Source: Burkholderiales bacterium (GTDB lineage: Bacteria > Pseudomonadota > Gammaproteobacteria > Burkholderiales > JAEUOS01). Taken from it: a stretch of DNA of 62,796 nt. Below the pieces are notes generated by a model. It had not been told where the DNA came from. It was given only the letters and a program-made list of their open reading frames with translations, and did not search any database. Numbering within the stretch: the first letter of the stretch is position 1; every line of letters begins with the position of its first letter. The stretch spans positions 1 through 62,796 of the forward strand of contig CANJDH010000017.1 of assembly GCA_947473125.1 (NCBI GenBank), read 5' to 3'. A program made the position numbers and the translations under genes. Of the stretch, positions 35,604 to 44,973 are shown one piece after another.

Positions 35604-36425
35604 ATGCTGCTCGATATCCATCACGAAACCACTTATCGTTATGCTGTGCCGGCTGCTTACAGCATGCAATACGTGCGCCTGTTTCCGCGCACCGACGGCG
35701 GCCAACGCATCCTGCACTGGGCCATCGATTCGCCGGGGCGGCGCTGGCGCCAGACCGATGCCTACGGCAACCAGGTCTACTCGATGTCGCTGACTGAAAC
35801 CCACGATGAGATCCGCATCTTGGCCTACGGCCAGGTAGAAACATCCGACGATCGCGGCCTTCTTCTGCCGCATGATTCGAGTGTGCCGCCGCTCGCGTTT
35901 GCCTTGCAAACGCCGCTCACCGCCACCGGTCCGCAAATTGAAAAACTCGCCGGCGCAGCCCTCGGAGAGGCGCATGGAATCAGCGTCTCCAGCAGCGATT
36001 CCCTGAAAGCCTTGATGGGAGCGGTTTTTCAGGCAGTGGCCTACAAGAAAGGGGCTACCGACGTATCCGCCACGGCAGCCGAGGCGTTGGCGCAAGGCAA
36101 GGGCGTCTGCCAGGACATGGCGCACATTTTCATTGCGGCCTGCCGCGCGCGCGGTATCCCGTCGCGCTACGTCAGCGGCTACCTGCTCACCGAAGACCGC
36201 GACCACACGTCTTCGCATGCCTGGGCCGAAGCCTGGGTGGCCGACGCGCATCGTGGCAACGGCGCATGGCTCGGATTTGACATTACCAACAACCGGCTCG
36301 CCGGGCCGGAATTATGCCGTCTTGCGGTCGGCCGCGATTTCATGGACGCGGGACCGATTCGCGGCATGCGGCTGGGCGGTGTGGACGAAAAAATGCACGT
36401 GCGGGTTGCGGTGGCAGGGCAGTAG
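35604..36425 (+). CDS. Transglutaminase-like protein (set 1)
   Basis: 273 residues. An N-terminal beta-rich domain (residues 1-100, starting MLLDIHHETTYRY) is followed by the papain-like transglutaminase core with Cys169 in GKGVCQD, His205 in SSHAWAEA and Asp226 in GFDITN. The triad is intact, so it could be a protease, an amidase or a cross-linking enzyme. No signal peptide is seen. It ends the set 1 operon and stops 7 bp from the end of the convergent second transglutaminase. Confidence 0.93.
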   Translation: MLLDIHHETTYRYAVPAAYSMQYVRLFPRTDGGQRILHWAIDSPGRRWRQTDAYGNQVYSMSLTETHDEIRILAYGQVETSDDRGLLLPHDSSVPPLAFALQTPLTATGPQIEKLAGAALGEAHGISVSSSDSLKALMGAVFQAVAYKKGATDVSATAAEALAQGKGVCQDMAHIFIAACRARGIPSRYVSGYLLTEDRDHTSSHAWAEAWVADAHRGNGAWLGFDITNNRLAGPELCRLAVGRDFMDAGPIRGMRLGGVDEKMHVRVAVAGQ

Positions 36426-36432
36426 GTTCGAT

Positions 36433-37434
36433 TCAGGGCCCCATGCTTTGCGATTGCGATTGGCCATTGGATGGCATCGCAGCATCCGCTGCACCGCTGC
36501 TCTGAGTCTGAGTCTGCGTTTGGCTGGCGGGTGGCATCGCAACATCTGGGTTGAGAGGCATCACCGTCACGCGTACCTCGAGCTCCTGCGCACCGCTGCC
36601 CAGCACCACGCCGCGCAAAGGGGTGACGTCCGAAAAATCACGGCCCCATCCAAGCGTGATGAATTCTGTGTCGGCGAGCTTGCCATTGGTTGGATCGAAA
36701 TCGACCCATCCCAATTCCGGACAGTAGGCGGATACCCAGGCATGCGATGCGTCCGCGCCGATCAGGCGTGCTTGTCCTTCGGGCGGATGAGTCAGGATGT
36801 AGCCGCTGACGTAGCGAGCCGGCAGGCCGACCGCCCGCAGGCAACTGATCATCGTGTGCGCAAAATCCTGGCAAACCCCCCGCTTGCGGGAAATGACCTC
36901 TTCTACCGGCGTCGCAAGAGTGGTTGCGGCAGGATCGAAGACAAACTCCGTATGGATCCGCCGGGCAAGCGCGAGTACCGCGGCCAGCCACGCATCGCCT
37001 TCGCGCAGACTGCTGTTGGCGTACTCCGCAGCTTCGGGCGGCACGGGCGCCATGTCGGACGGCGCGCAAAATTGTGCCAGCTCGAAGCGCAGCGCTGGCG
37101 CACCGTTGGCGCACGCGTCACGCACGCTGCGCCAGTCGGGTGATGCTGCGTCCTCTGCGGGCGCATGCGGTTTCACGTCGACCAGCGACTCGGCACGGAT
37201 GGTTTGTTCATCAAAACCGCTGTCGTGCGTAAAGCGGGTCACGTGGTTGCCGAAAAAATCCTCCCCCACCGATTTTTCCGACGGGGCCGGCATGATGTCC
37301 AAGCGGTGCTCGTGCACCACCTGCCAGTCGGTGGCGCGCGGTGTCAAGTGTGCGATCTGGCGCGCGCTGCTTACGGCAGACGCATAGCGATACCGGGTCT
37401 CATGGATGACGCGATAGTGGGCGACCGCAGCCAT
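36433..37434 (-). CDS. Transglutaminase-like protein (set 2) with low-complexity tail
   Basis: 333 residues. The same two-domain layout as the set 1 enzyme, with Cys188 in KRGVCQD, His231 in SHAWVSAY and Asp247 in DFDPTN. It carries about 40 additional C-terminal residues rich in Gln, Ser, Thr and Pro (such as SQTQTQTQSS and GQSQSQSMGP) that the set 1 protein lacks. It is the last gene of the set 2 operon, beginning 6 bp after the ATP-grasp/alpha-E fusion. Confidence 0.93.
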   Translation of the reverse strand: MAAVAHYRVIHETRYRYASAVSSARQIAHLTPRATDWQVVHEHRLDIMPAPSEKSVGEDFFGNHVTRFTHDSGFDEQTIRAESLVDVKPHAPAEDAASPDWRSVRDACANGAPALRFELAQFCAPSDMAPVPPEAAEYANSSLREGDAWLAAVLALARRIHTEFVFDPAATTLATPVEEVISRKRGVCQDFAHTMISCLRAVGLPARYVSGYILTHPPEGQARLIGADASHAWVSAYCPELGWVDFDPTNGKLADTEFITLGWGRDFSDVTPLRGVVLGSGAQELEVRVTVMPLNPDVAMPPASQTQTQTQSSGAADAAMPSNGQSQSQSMGP

Positions 37435-37440
37435 GGCTGA

Positions 37441-39933
37441 TCAGGATCCGAGCATCGCGCGATTGCGTGCATCTGCGAGACTGAAAAAACGCGTTGACAG
37501 GCGTTCGCTTACTGAAAAGCCGGCCGCGCGAAGCTTGCCAAGCACCTCGAGCAGATGCGCGCTTTCCGGATTCAAGTGGCTCTGCGGGTCGAGATGCAAC
37601 AACTCCTCCAGACAGGGAGCCAGCAGTTCGCTGCCGCAGGGACCGAACAGGGCTTCGAGCTTGTGGAGATAACCCTGCACCCCGCTTGCCGTAAACATCA
37701 CCGAGCGCGGATTGGCTTCGTCCCGTACCAGCAGGTCGAGCACCGGCAGCCACTCGGGGCGCGCCATGTAGCGCGATCGATAGGTGACGATGGAATCGGT
37801 CAGGCGCAGCAGCCAGGTGAGACCGGTGCCGCGACCCTCACGCAGCGCTACTTGCAGGCTCAAGGAGGTGAAGGTGAGGCGCTCAAGGCGCCGCCCGATC
37901 GACAGAAAGCGCCAACCGGTATCGCGTGTCATGCCATCGAGCGCAAAACCGCTCAGGGTCATCAGGCTGGTGATGGCGCGATCAAGCCAGTTAAGGGTTT
38001 CAGAAATGGAGGCATCGCGCCCGAATACCGGGTCTTGCAGCAGCCGGTTGATGGTGCGCCAGTTATCCTGTGACATGCGTTCGCGCAAGTTGAACGCGAC
38101 CTGTGAAAGCTGCCGGAGGTTGGCGGCGAGGCCCAGCGGATGGTCGTCCTGATTGGCCGCGGCCAGCAGGTTGGCCTCGCACAGGTCGGCGTCGATCAGG
38201 TCTTCGGCATCAAGCATGCCAAAGTGGCGCGCCAACGCCATGATCGGCGCACTGGCGTCGTCATTGTCGTCATTGTCGAGCACGGTGCGTCCCAGTGCCA
38301 CCCGCAGCAGTCGCGCCGCGTTGTCACAGCGCTCAGCATAACGTCCGAACCAGAACAGGTTTTCCGCCACGCGCGACGAGAGCCCGGCCCCGGAGCGCTT
38401 CAGGTCGTTGACCGTCACCGTGCTGCGCAACAGAGAGAACGCGGTGTTCACCGGCCCGGGCGACATGACCCAAGTGTCCTTTGAACCACCACCACGCTGC
38501 ATCGACACCACGCGCGCGTTGTGGCTGGCCGCAACGCGGGTGAGACCCCCGGGCATCACAACGTAACCGTTCGGCGAGGCCGCCGCGTAGACGCGCAGGC
38601 CGACCGCGCGCGCACTCAGCGCCACTGCATGCGGGCCGCGGCGGCGCGCCTGCTCGCGATCCAGCACCGGTGCTTGCGAAACGCGTACCAGCTCTTGCGC
38701 AACATAACGTTCCGGGTGTGCGCAAATCTGCTTGCGAAACGCCGCCGCACCTTCTTCGTCAAGATCCTGCCCAAACACGGCCTCGAAGGGAAACGCCGGA
38801 TTGGCCGGTTTGAAAACCAGGCTGTCGAGCTTCGCGAGTGCATCGGCCAGCGCTGCCGGCTCGCCACACCACCAGGTGGCGACAGAAGGCAGCTTGAGCT
38901 TTTCGCCGGTCAAGTGTTCGGCGAGGCCCGGCAAAAATCCGAGTAATGAACCCGACTCGAGGACGCCCGATCCGAGGGCATTGGCAACGAGCACGTTGCC
39001 GCGACGGGCGCAGTCGGTCAACCCGGCGATGCCGAGTGCGGAGTCGGAGCGCAGTTCAAGGGGGTCGCAAAAATCATCGTCCTGGCGCCGCAGGATCGCG
39101 TGTACGCGTTTGAGACCGTCGATGGTTTTTAACCAGACCTTGCCGTCGCGTACCGTGAGATCACCACCCTCGACGAGCGGAAACCCGAGGTAACGCGCAA
39201 GAAAGGTGTGTTCGAAATAGGTCTCGTTATACGGGCCCGGCGTCAGCAACACCGAGAGCTTGGGGCCGTCGCCTTCGGGCGCGAAGTGCACCAGCGAATC
39301 GCGCAGGGTTGCGAAAAAACTGGCGAGATGCTCGATGTGCAGGTCACGGAACAACTCCGGGAAGATGCGCGACACGATCAGGCGGTTTTCGAGCGCATAG
39401 CCGGCGCCAGAGGGCGATTGCGAGCGGTCTGACATGATCCACCATTTGCCGTCGGGGGAGCGCGCCAGGTCGGCTGCATAGACGTGCAAATGGATGCCGC
39501 CGGGCACGCGCATGCCGTGCGCGGGGCGCAGGAAGCCGCTGTGGCCAAAGATCAGCGCAGGAGGTATCAGGCCGTCGCGCAACAGGTATTGATTGCCGTA
39601 CAAATCGGCCAGAATGCGATTGAGTACGTCCGCGCGCTGCGCGATGCCTTCTTCGATTTCGCGCCACTCTTCCGGCGGAATCAGCATCGGTAGTACGTCG
39701 AGATCCCACGGGCGCTCCTGCCCCTGCGCGTCGGCGTAGACGTTGTACGTGACGCCGTTTTCGCGGATCTGGCGTTCTACCGCGTTTACCCGTTCGCGCA
39801 TCCGCTGCGGGTCAGCACCCTGCAACTCAAGAAACAGTCGTGACCAATGTGGGCGCGCGATCAGCGGCGCCTGGAGAAGCTCGTCGAAGCGCTGATCGGC
39901 TTTCGGGTAGGCAGAGAGCAAACGGTGTGGCAT
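37441..39933 (-). CDS. Circularly permuted ATP-grasp / alpha-E fusion (set 2)
   Basis: 830 residues. The ATP-grasp half is about 1-495 and the alpha-E half about 505-830, starting SSRVAENLFWFGRYAERCDN. Compared with set 1, the site VLEDNLRVPSG is replaced by MSDRSQSPSG, and the KETHGAGGYG loop by KPANPAFPFEAVFG, while RRQDDDFCDP and GGGSKDTWV are kept. This loop change may mark a different nucleotide-use mode or loss of ligase activity; such variation may be typical of the fusion subfamily. It lies between the two transglutaminase genes of set 2. Confidence 0.92.
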   Translation of the reverse strand: MPHRLLSAYPKADQRFDELLQAPLIARPHWSRLFLELQGADPQRMRERVNAVERQIRENGVTYNVYADAQGQERPWDLDVLPMLIPPEEWREIEEGIAQRADVLNRILADLYGNQYLLRDGLIPPALIFGHSGFLRPAHGMRVPGGIHLHVYAADLARSPDGKWWIMSDRSQSPSGAGYALENRLIVSRIFPELFRDLHIEHLASFFATLRDSLVHFAPEGDGPKLSVLLTPGPYNETYFEHTFLARYLGFPLVEGGDLTVRDGKVWLKTIDGLKRVHAILRRQDDDFCDPLELRSDSALGIAGLTDCARRGNVLVANALGSGVLESGSLLGFLPGLAEHLTGEKLKLPSVATWWCGEPAALADALAKLDSLVFKPANPAFPFEAVFGQDLDEEGAAAFRKQICAHPERYVAQELVRVSQAPVLDREQARRRGPHAVALSARAVGLRVYAAASPNGYVVMPGGLTRVAASHNARVVSMQRGGGSKDTWVMSPGPVNTAFSLLRSTVTVNDLKRSGAGLSSRVAENLFWFGRYAERCDNAARLLRVALGRTVLDNDDNDDASAPIMALARHFGMLDAEDLIDADLCEANLLAAANQDDHPLGLAANLRQLSQVAFNLRERMSQDNWRTINRLLQDPVFGRDASISETLNWLDRAITSLMTLSGFALDGMTRDTGWRFLSIGRRLERLTFTSLSLQVALREGRGTGLTWLLRLTDSIVTYRSRYMARPEWLPVLDLLVRDEANPRSVMFTASGVQGYLHKLEALFGPCGSELLAPCLEELLHLDPQSHLNPESAHLLEVLGKLRAAGFSVSERLSTRFFSLADARNRAMLGS

Positions 39934-39945
39934 GGTCGGGGCAGA

Positions 39946-42900
39946 TTATGCCCCGTCCGTGCCGGCAGGTAACGGCGCTCGCCGCATGTCCAGGGTGAAT
40001 GGGTAATTCGGATTGCGCGGTTCCTCCCGGGCCTGCATGGTGCCCGGGGTATGGCCGATCCGGAAAAAGCGTGCCAGGCGTCGCGCCTCGGCCTCGTACG
40101 CATTGACCGGAAAGGTGTCATAACTGCGCCCGCCAGGATGAGCCACGTGGTATTGGCAGCCGCCCAGGGATCGGCTCATCCAGGTGTCAACCAGATCCAG
40201 CGTCAACGGCGCATGGGTCGGAATGGTCGGGTGCAGGCTCGAGGCCGGCCACCAGGCGCGATAACGAATGCCGGCGACAAACTCGCCGACCTTCCCGGTA
40301 GGATGCAAAGGTACCGGACGGCCATTGCAGGTCAGGATGTGGCGGTCGCCGACCAGCCCGGTGACATGCGCCTGGACGCGCTCGACCGACGAATCGACAA
40401 AGCGCACGGTACCTGCGGCAGAACCCTCCTCGCCGAGCACGTTCCAGGGTTCCAGCGCGAGGCGCAGTTCCACGTTGACGTTTCGTGCCGTGAAGTCGCC
40501 GAGCTTGGGAAAGCGCGATTCAAAATGCGGCGCGAACCATTCGGCCTTGAGGCCGTAGCCGAAATCGTTGAGTTCGGAAATGACGTCGTTCAAGTCATCC
40601 CAGATGAAGTACGGCAGCATGAAGCGGTCATGCAATTCGGTGCCCCAGCGCTTGAGCGTCGGCGGCTTGTACGGGTGCTGCCAGAAGCGCGCGATCAGCG
40701 CGCGCATCAGCAATTGCTGGGTCAGGCTCATGCGCGCGTGCGGCGGCATCTCGAAGGCACGCATTTCGAGCAGGCCGAGCCGCCCCGTTGAACTGTCGGG
40801 CGAGTACAGCTTGTCGATGCAAAATTCGGCGCGATGGGTATTGCCTGTTACGTCAGTGAGGAGATTACGGAGGATGCGATCGATGGTCCAAGGTGCCGGC
40901 ACTAAAGAAGCATTCTTGCCGCCAGTGAGACGTTCGATCTCGCGGAATGCGATCTCGATTTCATAGACTGATTCGTTACGTGCCTCGTCAATCCGCGGCG
41001 CCTGGCTGGTCGGGCCGATGAACATGCCGGAAAACAAATACGAAAGCGCCGGATGGTTGTGCCAATAACCAATCATGCTGGCGAGCAGGTCGGGGCGCCG
41101 CAGGAAAGGCGAGTCCAACGTGGTTTCCGCACCCAGCACAAAATGATTGCCGCCGCCGGTACCGACATGGCGGCCGTCGAGCATGAATTTTTCGGTTGAG
41201 AGGCGCGTCTCGAACGCCGCGTCATAGAGAAACGTGGTGAGATCCGTCAATGCGGCCCAGGTTTTTGCGGGCTGGATGTTTACTTCGATCACGCCCGGGT
41301 CCGGCGTCACGCGCAAGATGGTGATGCGCGGGTCGCGTGGCGGCTCATAGCCTTCGAGGATCACCGGCAGTTTCATATGTGCAGCCGTCGATTCGACCGC
41401 ACCGACGATCTCGAGGTAGTCCTCGAGTTGTGCCATTGGCGGCATAAACAGGTACAGCTTGCCGTTGCGCACCTCGGCACACATGGAGGTGCGCGTGATC
41501 CATCCGGCGGATTCAAATGCTGCGGGCGGCGTGTCCGGCGACGCGGATGTGGGCGCGTGCAGCCCGGTGCGACGCGTGCCGGTCACGACGCCGGCCGCCG
41601 CACGCCGCTTTTCACTACCCGGTGCCAACATTGGGTCGATGCCCGGACTGCCGTATGGATCATCCTTCAGGTTCATCCACGCGGCACCATCGCCGGCTTC
41701 GTCCGGCGGCAGGCGGCGGATGCCCGGATACGGCGGCAGAGCCCGGAACGCCTGTGTCTGGTCAGGTTGGTGCAGGTAGGGGTAGTCGCCCTTGGTGGTC
41801 CAGGGTTGTGAATCGAGAGGTAGCCGGTAGCCGACCGGCGAGTCGCCGGGAATCAAGTAACAGTGTTCGGCTCGCAGGAACCAGGGCCCGCTCTGCCAGC
41901 GTGCTGGCCCGCGTTCGCTGCGCGCGATCGGCAGCACGAAGCCGGCAATCTTGTCCAGCCCCTGTGTGAATACCTTGCGCAAGCGCTCGCGTTCCATCTC
42001 GTCGTCCAGGCGAGCATCAAAGGGATCAACGTTGGTCGGCAACTTGCGTTCGCGCCACAAGTAGTACCAGACATCCTCGAATGCGGGGAAAACGTATTTT
42101 GGATCCAGCGCCAAGCGCTTGGCTATGCCCTGGAGAAAAGCCTGGGCCTGCTCCTCGGTCACGGCATAGTCAACGTTCTCATCGGCAAACAGCGACGGGT
42201 CTGACCACAGGGGCTGGCCGTCCTTGCGCCAGTAGAGATTGAGCGACCAGCGCGGCAGCTGTTCTCCGGGGTACCACTTGCCCTGACCATAGTGGAGCAG
42301 GCCGGCCGGTGCGTAGCGTGCCTTGAGCTTGGTCAGCAAGCCGGCGCCGAGTTTTCTTTTGGTCGGGCCGAGTGCGTCGGTATTCCACTCGGCGCCGTCA
42401 CGATCATCAACCGATACGAAGGTGGGTTCCCCTCCTTGGGTCAAGCGCACATCGTGCTTTTCGAGGTCGGCGTCAATGCGCGAGCCAAGCGAATCGATCT
42501 CGATCCACTGCTCTTCGGTGTAGGGTTTGGTGACGCGCGGCGCTTCCCAGACGCGCTCGACCTTCATGTGATGTGAAAACGTGACCTCACACTCCTCGAG
42601 GCCACCACTGATCGGCGCGGCCGACGACGGCTCGGGTGAACAGGCCAGGGGAATGTGGCCTTCGCCCGCAAGCAATCCTGAGGTCGGATCCAGACCGATC
42701 CAGCCCGCACCAGGCAAATACACTTCACACCATGCGTGCAGGTCGGTGAAATCCACTTCACTCCCGGAGGGGCCGTCGAGCGATTTGACATCCGGCTTGA
42801 GCTGAATCAGGTAGCCGGAGACGAAGCGTGCGGCGAGCCCGAGACGGCGCATCAACTGCACCAGAAGCCAGCCGGTGTCACGGCATGAACCGGAGCCGAG

Positions 42901-43434
42901 TTCCAGGGTGCGTTCAGGTGATTGCACGCCCGGCTCCATGCGCACGACATATTGAATGTCGTTCTGCAGGCGTTGATTGACGGCGACCAGAAAATCGTTG
43001 GTCTGCATTCTTTTCCGGGTAACCATCGTCTCAATGTCTTGCAGGTACTTTTTGAAGCGGGGCTTGGGCGGCAGGGTGATCATGTAGGGCGCCAGCTCGC
43101 GTGCCAGCTCCGGCTGGTACTTGAATGGCGACTTTTCGGCGTGCGGCTCAAGAAAAAAGTCGAACGGGTTCAACACCGACATTTCTGCGACCAGGTCGAT
43201 TTCAATGCGCAATTCACTGGCTTTCTCCGGAAAAGCCAGTCGTGCCAGGTAATTTGACTGCGGATCCTGTTGCCAGTTGAGGAAATGCTTGGCCGGCAGC
43301 ACATTCATCGAGTAGGAAAGAATGCGTGTACGGCTGTGCGGTGCCGGGCGCAAGCGCACCACCTGTGGCCCGAGGGTGATCGGACGGTCGTATTTGTAGT
43401 GGGTGACGTGATTGAGGGCAACGTGGATCGACAA
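39946..43434 (-). CDS. Transglutaminase / DUF2126 two-domain protein (set 2)
   Basis: 1162 residues. The transglutaminase-like part is about 1-300, with Cys184 in GSCRDTG, His233 in DLHAWCEV and Asp249 in GLDPTSG. The remainder (about 310-1150) is the DUF2126 region, including RLTQGGEPTFVSVDD and DGRHVGTGGGNHFVLG; the latter, together with a conserved Glu/His pattern, is reminiscent of glutamine-synthetase-like ligases. The start MSIHVALNHVTHYKYDRP is family-typical. It heads the set 2 operon; the fusion gene starts 12 bp after its stop. It is divergent from Anbu across 151 bp. Confidence 0.92.
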   Translation of the reverse strand: MSIHVALNHVTHYKYDRPITLGPQVVRLRPAPHSRTRILSYSMNVLPAKHFLNWQQDPQSNYLARLAFPEKASELRIEIDLVAEMSVLNPFDFFLEPHAEKSPFKYQPELARELAPYMITLPPKPRFKKYLQDIETMVTRKRMQTNDFLVAVNQRLQNDIQYVVRMEPGVQSPERTLELGSGSCRDTGWLLVQLMRRLGLAARFVSGYLIQLKPDVKSLDGPSGSEVDFTDLHAWCEVYLPGAGWIGLDPTSGLLAGEGHIPLACSPEPSSAAPISGGLEECEVTFSHHMKVERVWEAPRVTKPYTEEQWIEIDSLGSRIDADLEKHDVRLTQGGEPTFVSVDDRDGAEWNTDALGPTKRKLGAGLLTKLKARYAPAGLLHYGQGKWYPGEQLPRWSLNLYWRKDGQPLWSDPSLFADENVDYAVTEEQAQAFLQGIAKRLALDPKYVFPAFEDVWYYLWRERKLPTNVDPFDARLDDEMERERLRKVFTQGLDKIAGFVLPIARSERGPARWQSGPWFLRAEHCYLIPGDSPVGYRLPLDSQPWTTKGDYPYLHQPDQTQAFRALPPYPGIRRLPPDEAGDGAAWMNLKDDPYGSPGIDPMLAPGSEKRRAAAGVVTGTRRTGLHAPTSASPDTPPAAFESAGWITRTSMCAEVRNGKLYLFMPPMAQLEDYLEIVGAVESTAAHMKLPVILEGYEPPRDPRITILRVTPDPGVIEVNIQPAKTWAALTDLTTFLYDAAFETRLSTEKFMLDGRHVGTGGGNHFVLGAETTLDSPFLRRPDLLASMIGYWHNHPALSYLFSGMFIGPTSQAPRIDEARNESVYEIEIAFREIERLTGGKNASLVPAPWTIDRILRNLLTDVTGNTHRAEFCIDKLYSPDSSTGRLGLLEMRAFEMPPHARMSLTQQLLMRALIARFWQHPYKPPTLKRWGTELHDRFMLPYFIWDDLNDVISELNDFGYGLKAEWFAPHFESRFPKLGDFTARNVNVELRLALEPWNVLGEEGSAAGTVRFVDSSVERVQAHVTGLVGDRHILTCNGRPVPLHPTGKVGEFVAGIRYRAWWPASSLHPTIPTHAPLTLDLVDTWMSRSLGGCQYHVAHPGGRSYDTFPVNAYEAEARRLARFFRIGHTPGTMQAREEPRNPNYPFTLDMRRAPLPAGTDGA

Positions 43435-43585
43435 GACTGGCTCCTGAATTCGAAGGCTTTCGCGATGGTGTGCACCGGGAAACCGAATATACGCAAACGA
43501 TACTATGCATCATCTGCATGCAAGGGCCGCGCCAGTTTGAGGCATTCTGACGGTACCATATGCCCTTTATCGCCCGTTGAACGCC

Positions 43586-44317
43586 ATGACCTACTGTGTC
43601 GCCATCCGCAACGAAGCAGGACTTGTGTTCCTTTCCGATTCACGAACCAATGCGGGCGTGGACCAAATCAACACGTTTCGCAAGATGCATGTCTTTGAGG
43701 TACCGGGTGAGCGGGTGATGGTGTTGCTGACGGCGGGAAACCTGTCGGTCAGCCAGTCGGTATCAAGCAGCATCCGCATGTCGATGCAAAATACCGGCGA
43801 AAAGAGCCTCGCGTCGTGTCCCAACATGTTTTCGGCGGCCAAGCTGGTGGGCGAGGCGGTTCGCAAGGTGCACCAGCGTGATGCGGAGTCCCTCAAGGAA
43901 TTTGGCATCGAATTCAATGTGAGCCTGATTTTTGGCGGCCAGATCAAGGGTGAGGCGCCGCGGCTGTTCAGCCACTATTCGGCTGGAAATTTCATCGAGG
44001 CAACCGACGAGACCCCATTTTTCCAGATCGGCGAGTCCAAATACGGCAAGCCGATACTCGACAGGGTGATCGGCGGAGGGTTGACGCTTGAGGAGACCGC
44101 CAAGTGCGCACTTATCTCGATGGATTCGACCATCAAGTCAAACCTGTCGGTCGGGCTGCCGCTGGATCTGCTTTGCTACGAGCGCGACGCATTGAGAGTG
44201 ACCAAGCACAAGCTGATCGACTCCAAAGACGACTATTTCGCATCGATTCGCGTGCGCTGGGCCGATCAGCTCAAGAAGGTGTTCAACGAATTGCCGGAGC
44301 CAGGCTACTGGTCCTGA
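43586..44317 (+). CDS. Anbu, proteasome-related protease (N-terminal Thr)
   Basis: 243 residues from the ATG at 43586. Removal of Met exposes Thr2 (M-T-Y-C-V-A), the expected N-terminal nucleophile of proteasome beta-fold proteins. A TTG three codons upstream would bury it, which decides the start. SDSRTNAGVDQI near 19-30 supplies the conserved Asp, and the VIGGGLTLEETAKCALISMDST region matches the proteasome fold. Anbu assembles into helical or ring-like oligomers; its substrates are unknown. It is divergent from the set 2 operon, and the acyltransferase gene follows by 8 bp. Confidence 0.92.
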   Translation: MTYCVAIRNEAGLVFLSDSRTNAGVDQINTFRKMHVFEVPGERVMVLLTAGNLSVSQSVSSSIRMSMQNTGEKSLASCPNMFSAAKLVGEAVRKVHQRDAESLKEFGIEFNVSLIFGGQIKGEAPRLFSHYSAGNFIEATDETPFFQIGESKYGKPILDRVIGGGLTLEETAKCALISMDSTIKSNLSVGLPLDLLCYERDALRVTKHKLIDSKDDYFASIRVRWADQLKKVFNELPEPGYWS

Positions 44318-44325
44318 GGGCGACG

Positions 44326-44973
44326 TTGCCGTACGCGTTTGTTCCCCCTCCGCACGCCAGACTGCGTGCACGGTTCGCCCATCGTCTCTTGTGCTGGGCC
44401 GGGTGGCGCGTTGATTTTGATGGCCGTCTGCCCGGACCCAAAGGCGTAATCATCGCTTATCCGCATACCAGCAACTGGGATTTTGCCGTCGGCCTGCTCG
44501 CAATCTGGGCGTTGGATTTGCCGATTCGCTGGGTCGGCAAGGACACCTTGTTCTCGGGCTGGCTTGGTTGGGTCGTCGGGCCTTTGCTGCGACGCTGGGG
44601 GGGAAGGCCGGTGTATCGACATGTGCCGAGCGGTGCGGTGGAACAACTGGCGCAGGCCATGGAACAGGAACCCGCGTTTTGGCTCGCCCTGTCACCCGAA
44701 GGAACGCGCAAGCGGCTCGATTGCTGGCGCTCGGGTTTCTACCATTTGACGCGCCGCATGCAAGTCCCTCTTGGTCTGGCTTACTTTGATTTCCCTGCGC
44801 GGACGGTTGGCATCAGTTCTTTCGTCGAACTGTCCGGGGACATGGTCCGAGACATGCGGCAGATTGCGAGTGCGTATGGCGGCAGGCACGGCCGCTACCC
44901 GGAATTGGAAAGCGCAATCGTGCTCGAACCGGCGGCCGGTAACGGGTCGCTACCGGTTGAGCGCCGCTTTTGA
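44326..44973 (+). CDS. PlsC-like 1-acyl-glycerol-3-phosphate acyltransferase homologue
   Basis: 215 residues from a probable TTG start, with GAGGG 5 nt upstream, 8 bp after the Anbu stop. The motif AYPHTSNWDF (replacing the usual NHxxxxD with H-x4-D), the GRPVYRH region and the SPEGTRKRLD block match the PlsC superfamily of small acyltransferases. The frame is open upstream inside Anbu but shows no family sequence there. It probably acylates a membrane glycerolipid or related acceptor. Its end overlaps the convergent MATE gene by 24 bp. Confidence 0.83.
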   Translation: MPYAFVPPPHARLRARFAHRLLCWAGWRVDFDGRLPGPKGVIIAYPHTSNWDFAVGLLAIWALDLPIRWVGKDTLFSGWLGWVVGPLLRRWGGRPVYRHVPSGAVEQLAQAMEQEPAFWLALSPEGTRKRLDCWRSGFYHLTRRMQVPLGLAYFDFPARTVGISSFVELSGDMVRDMRQIASAYGGRHGRYPELESAIVLEPAAGNGSLPVERRF

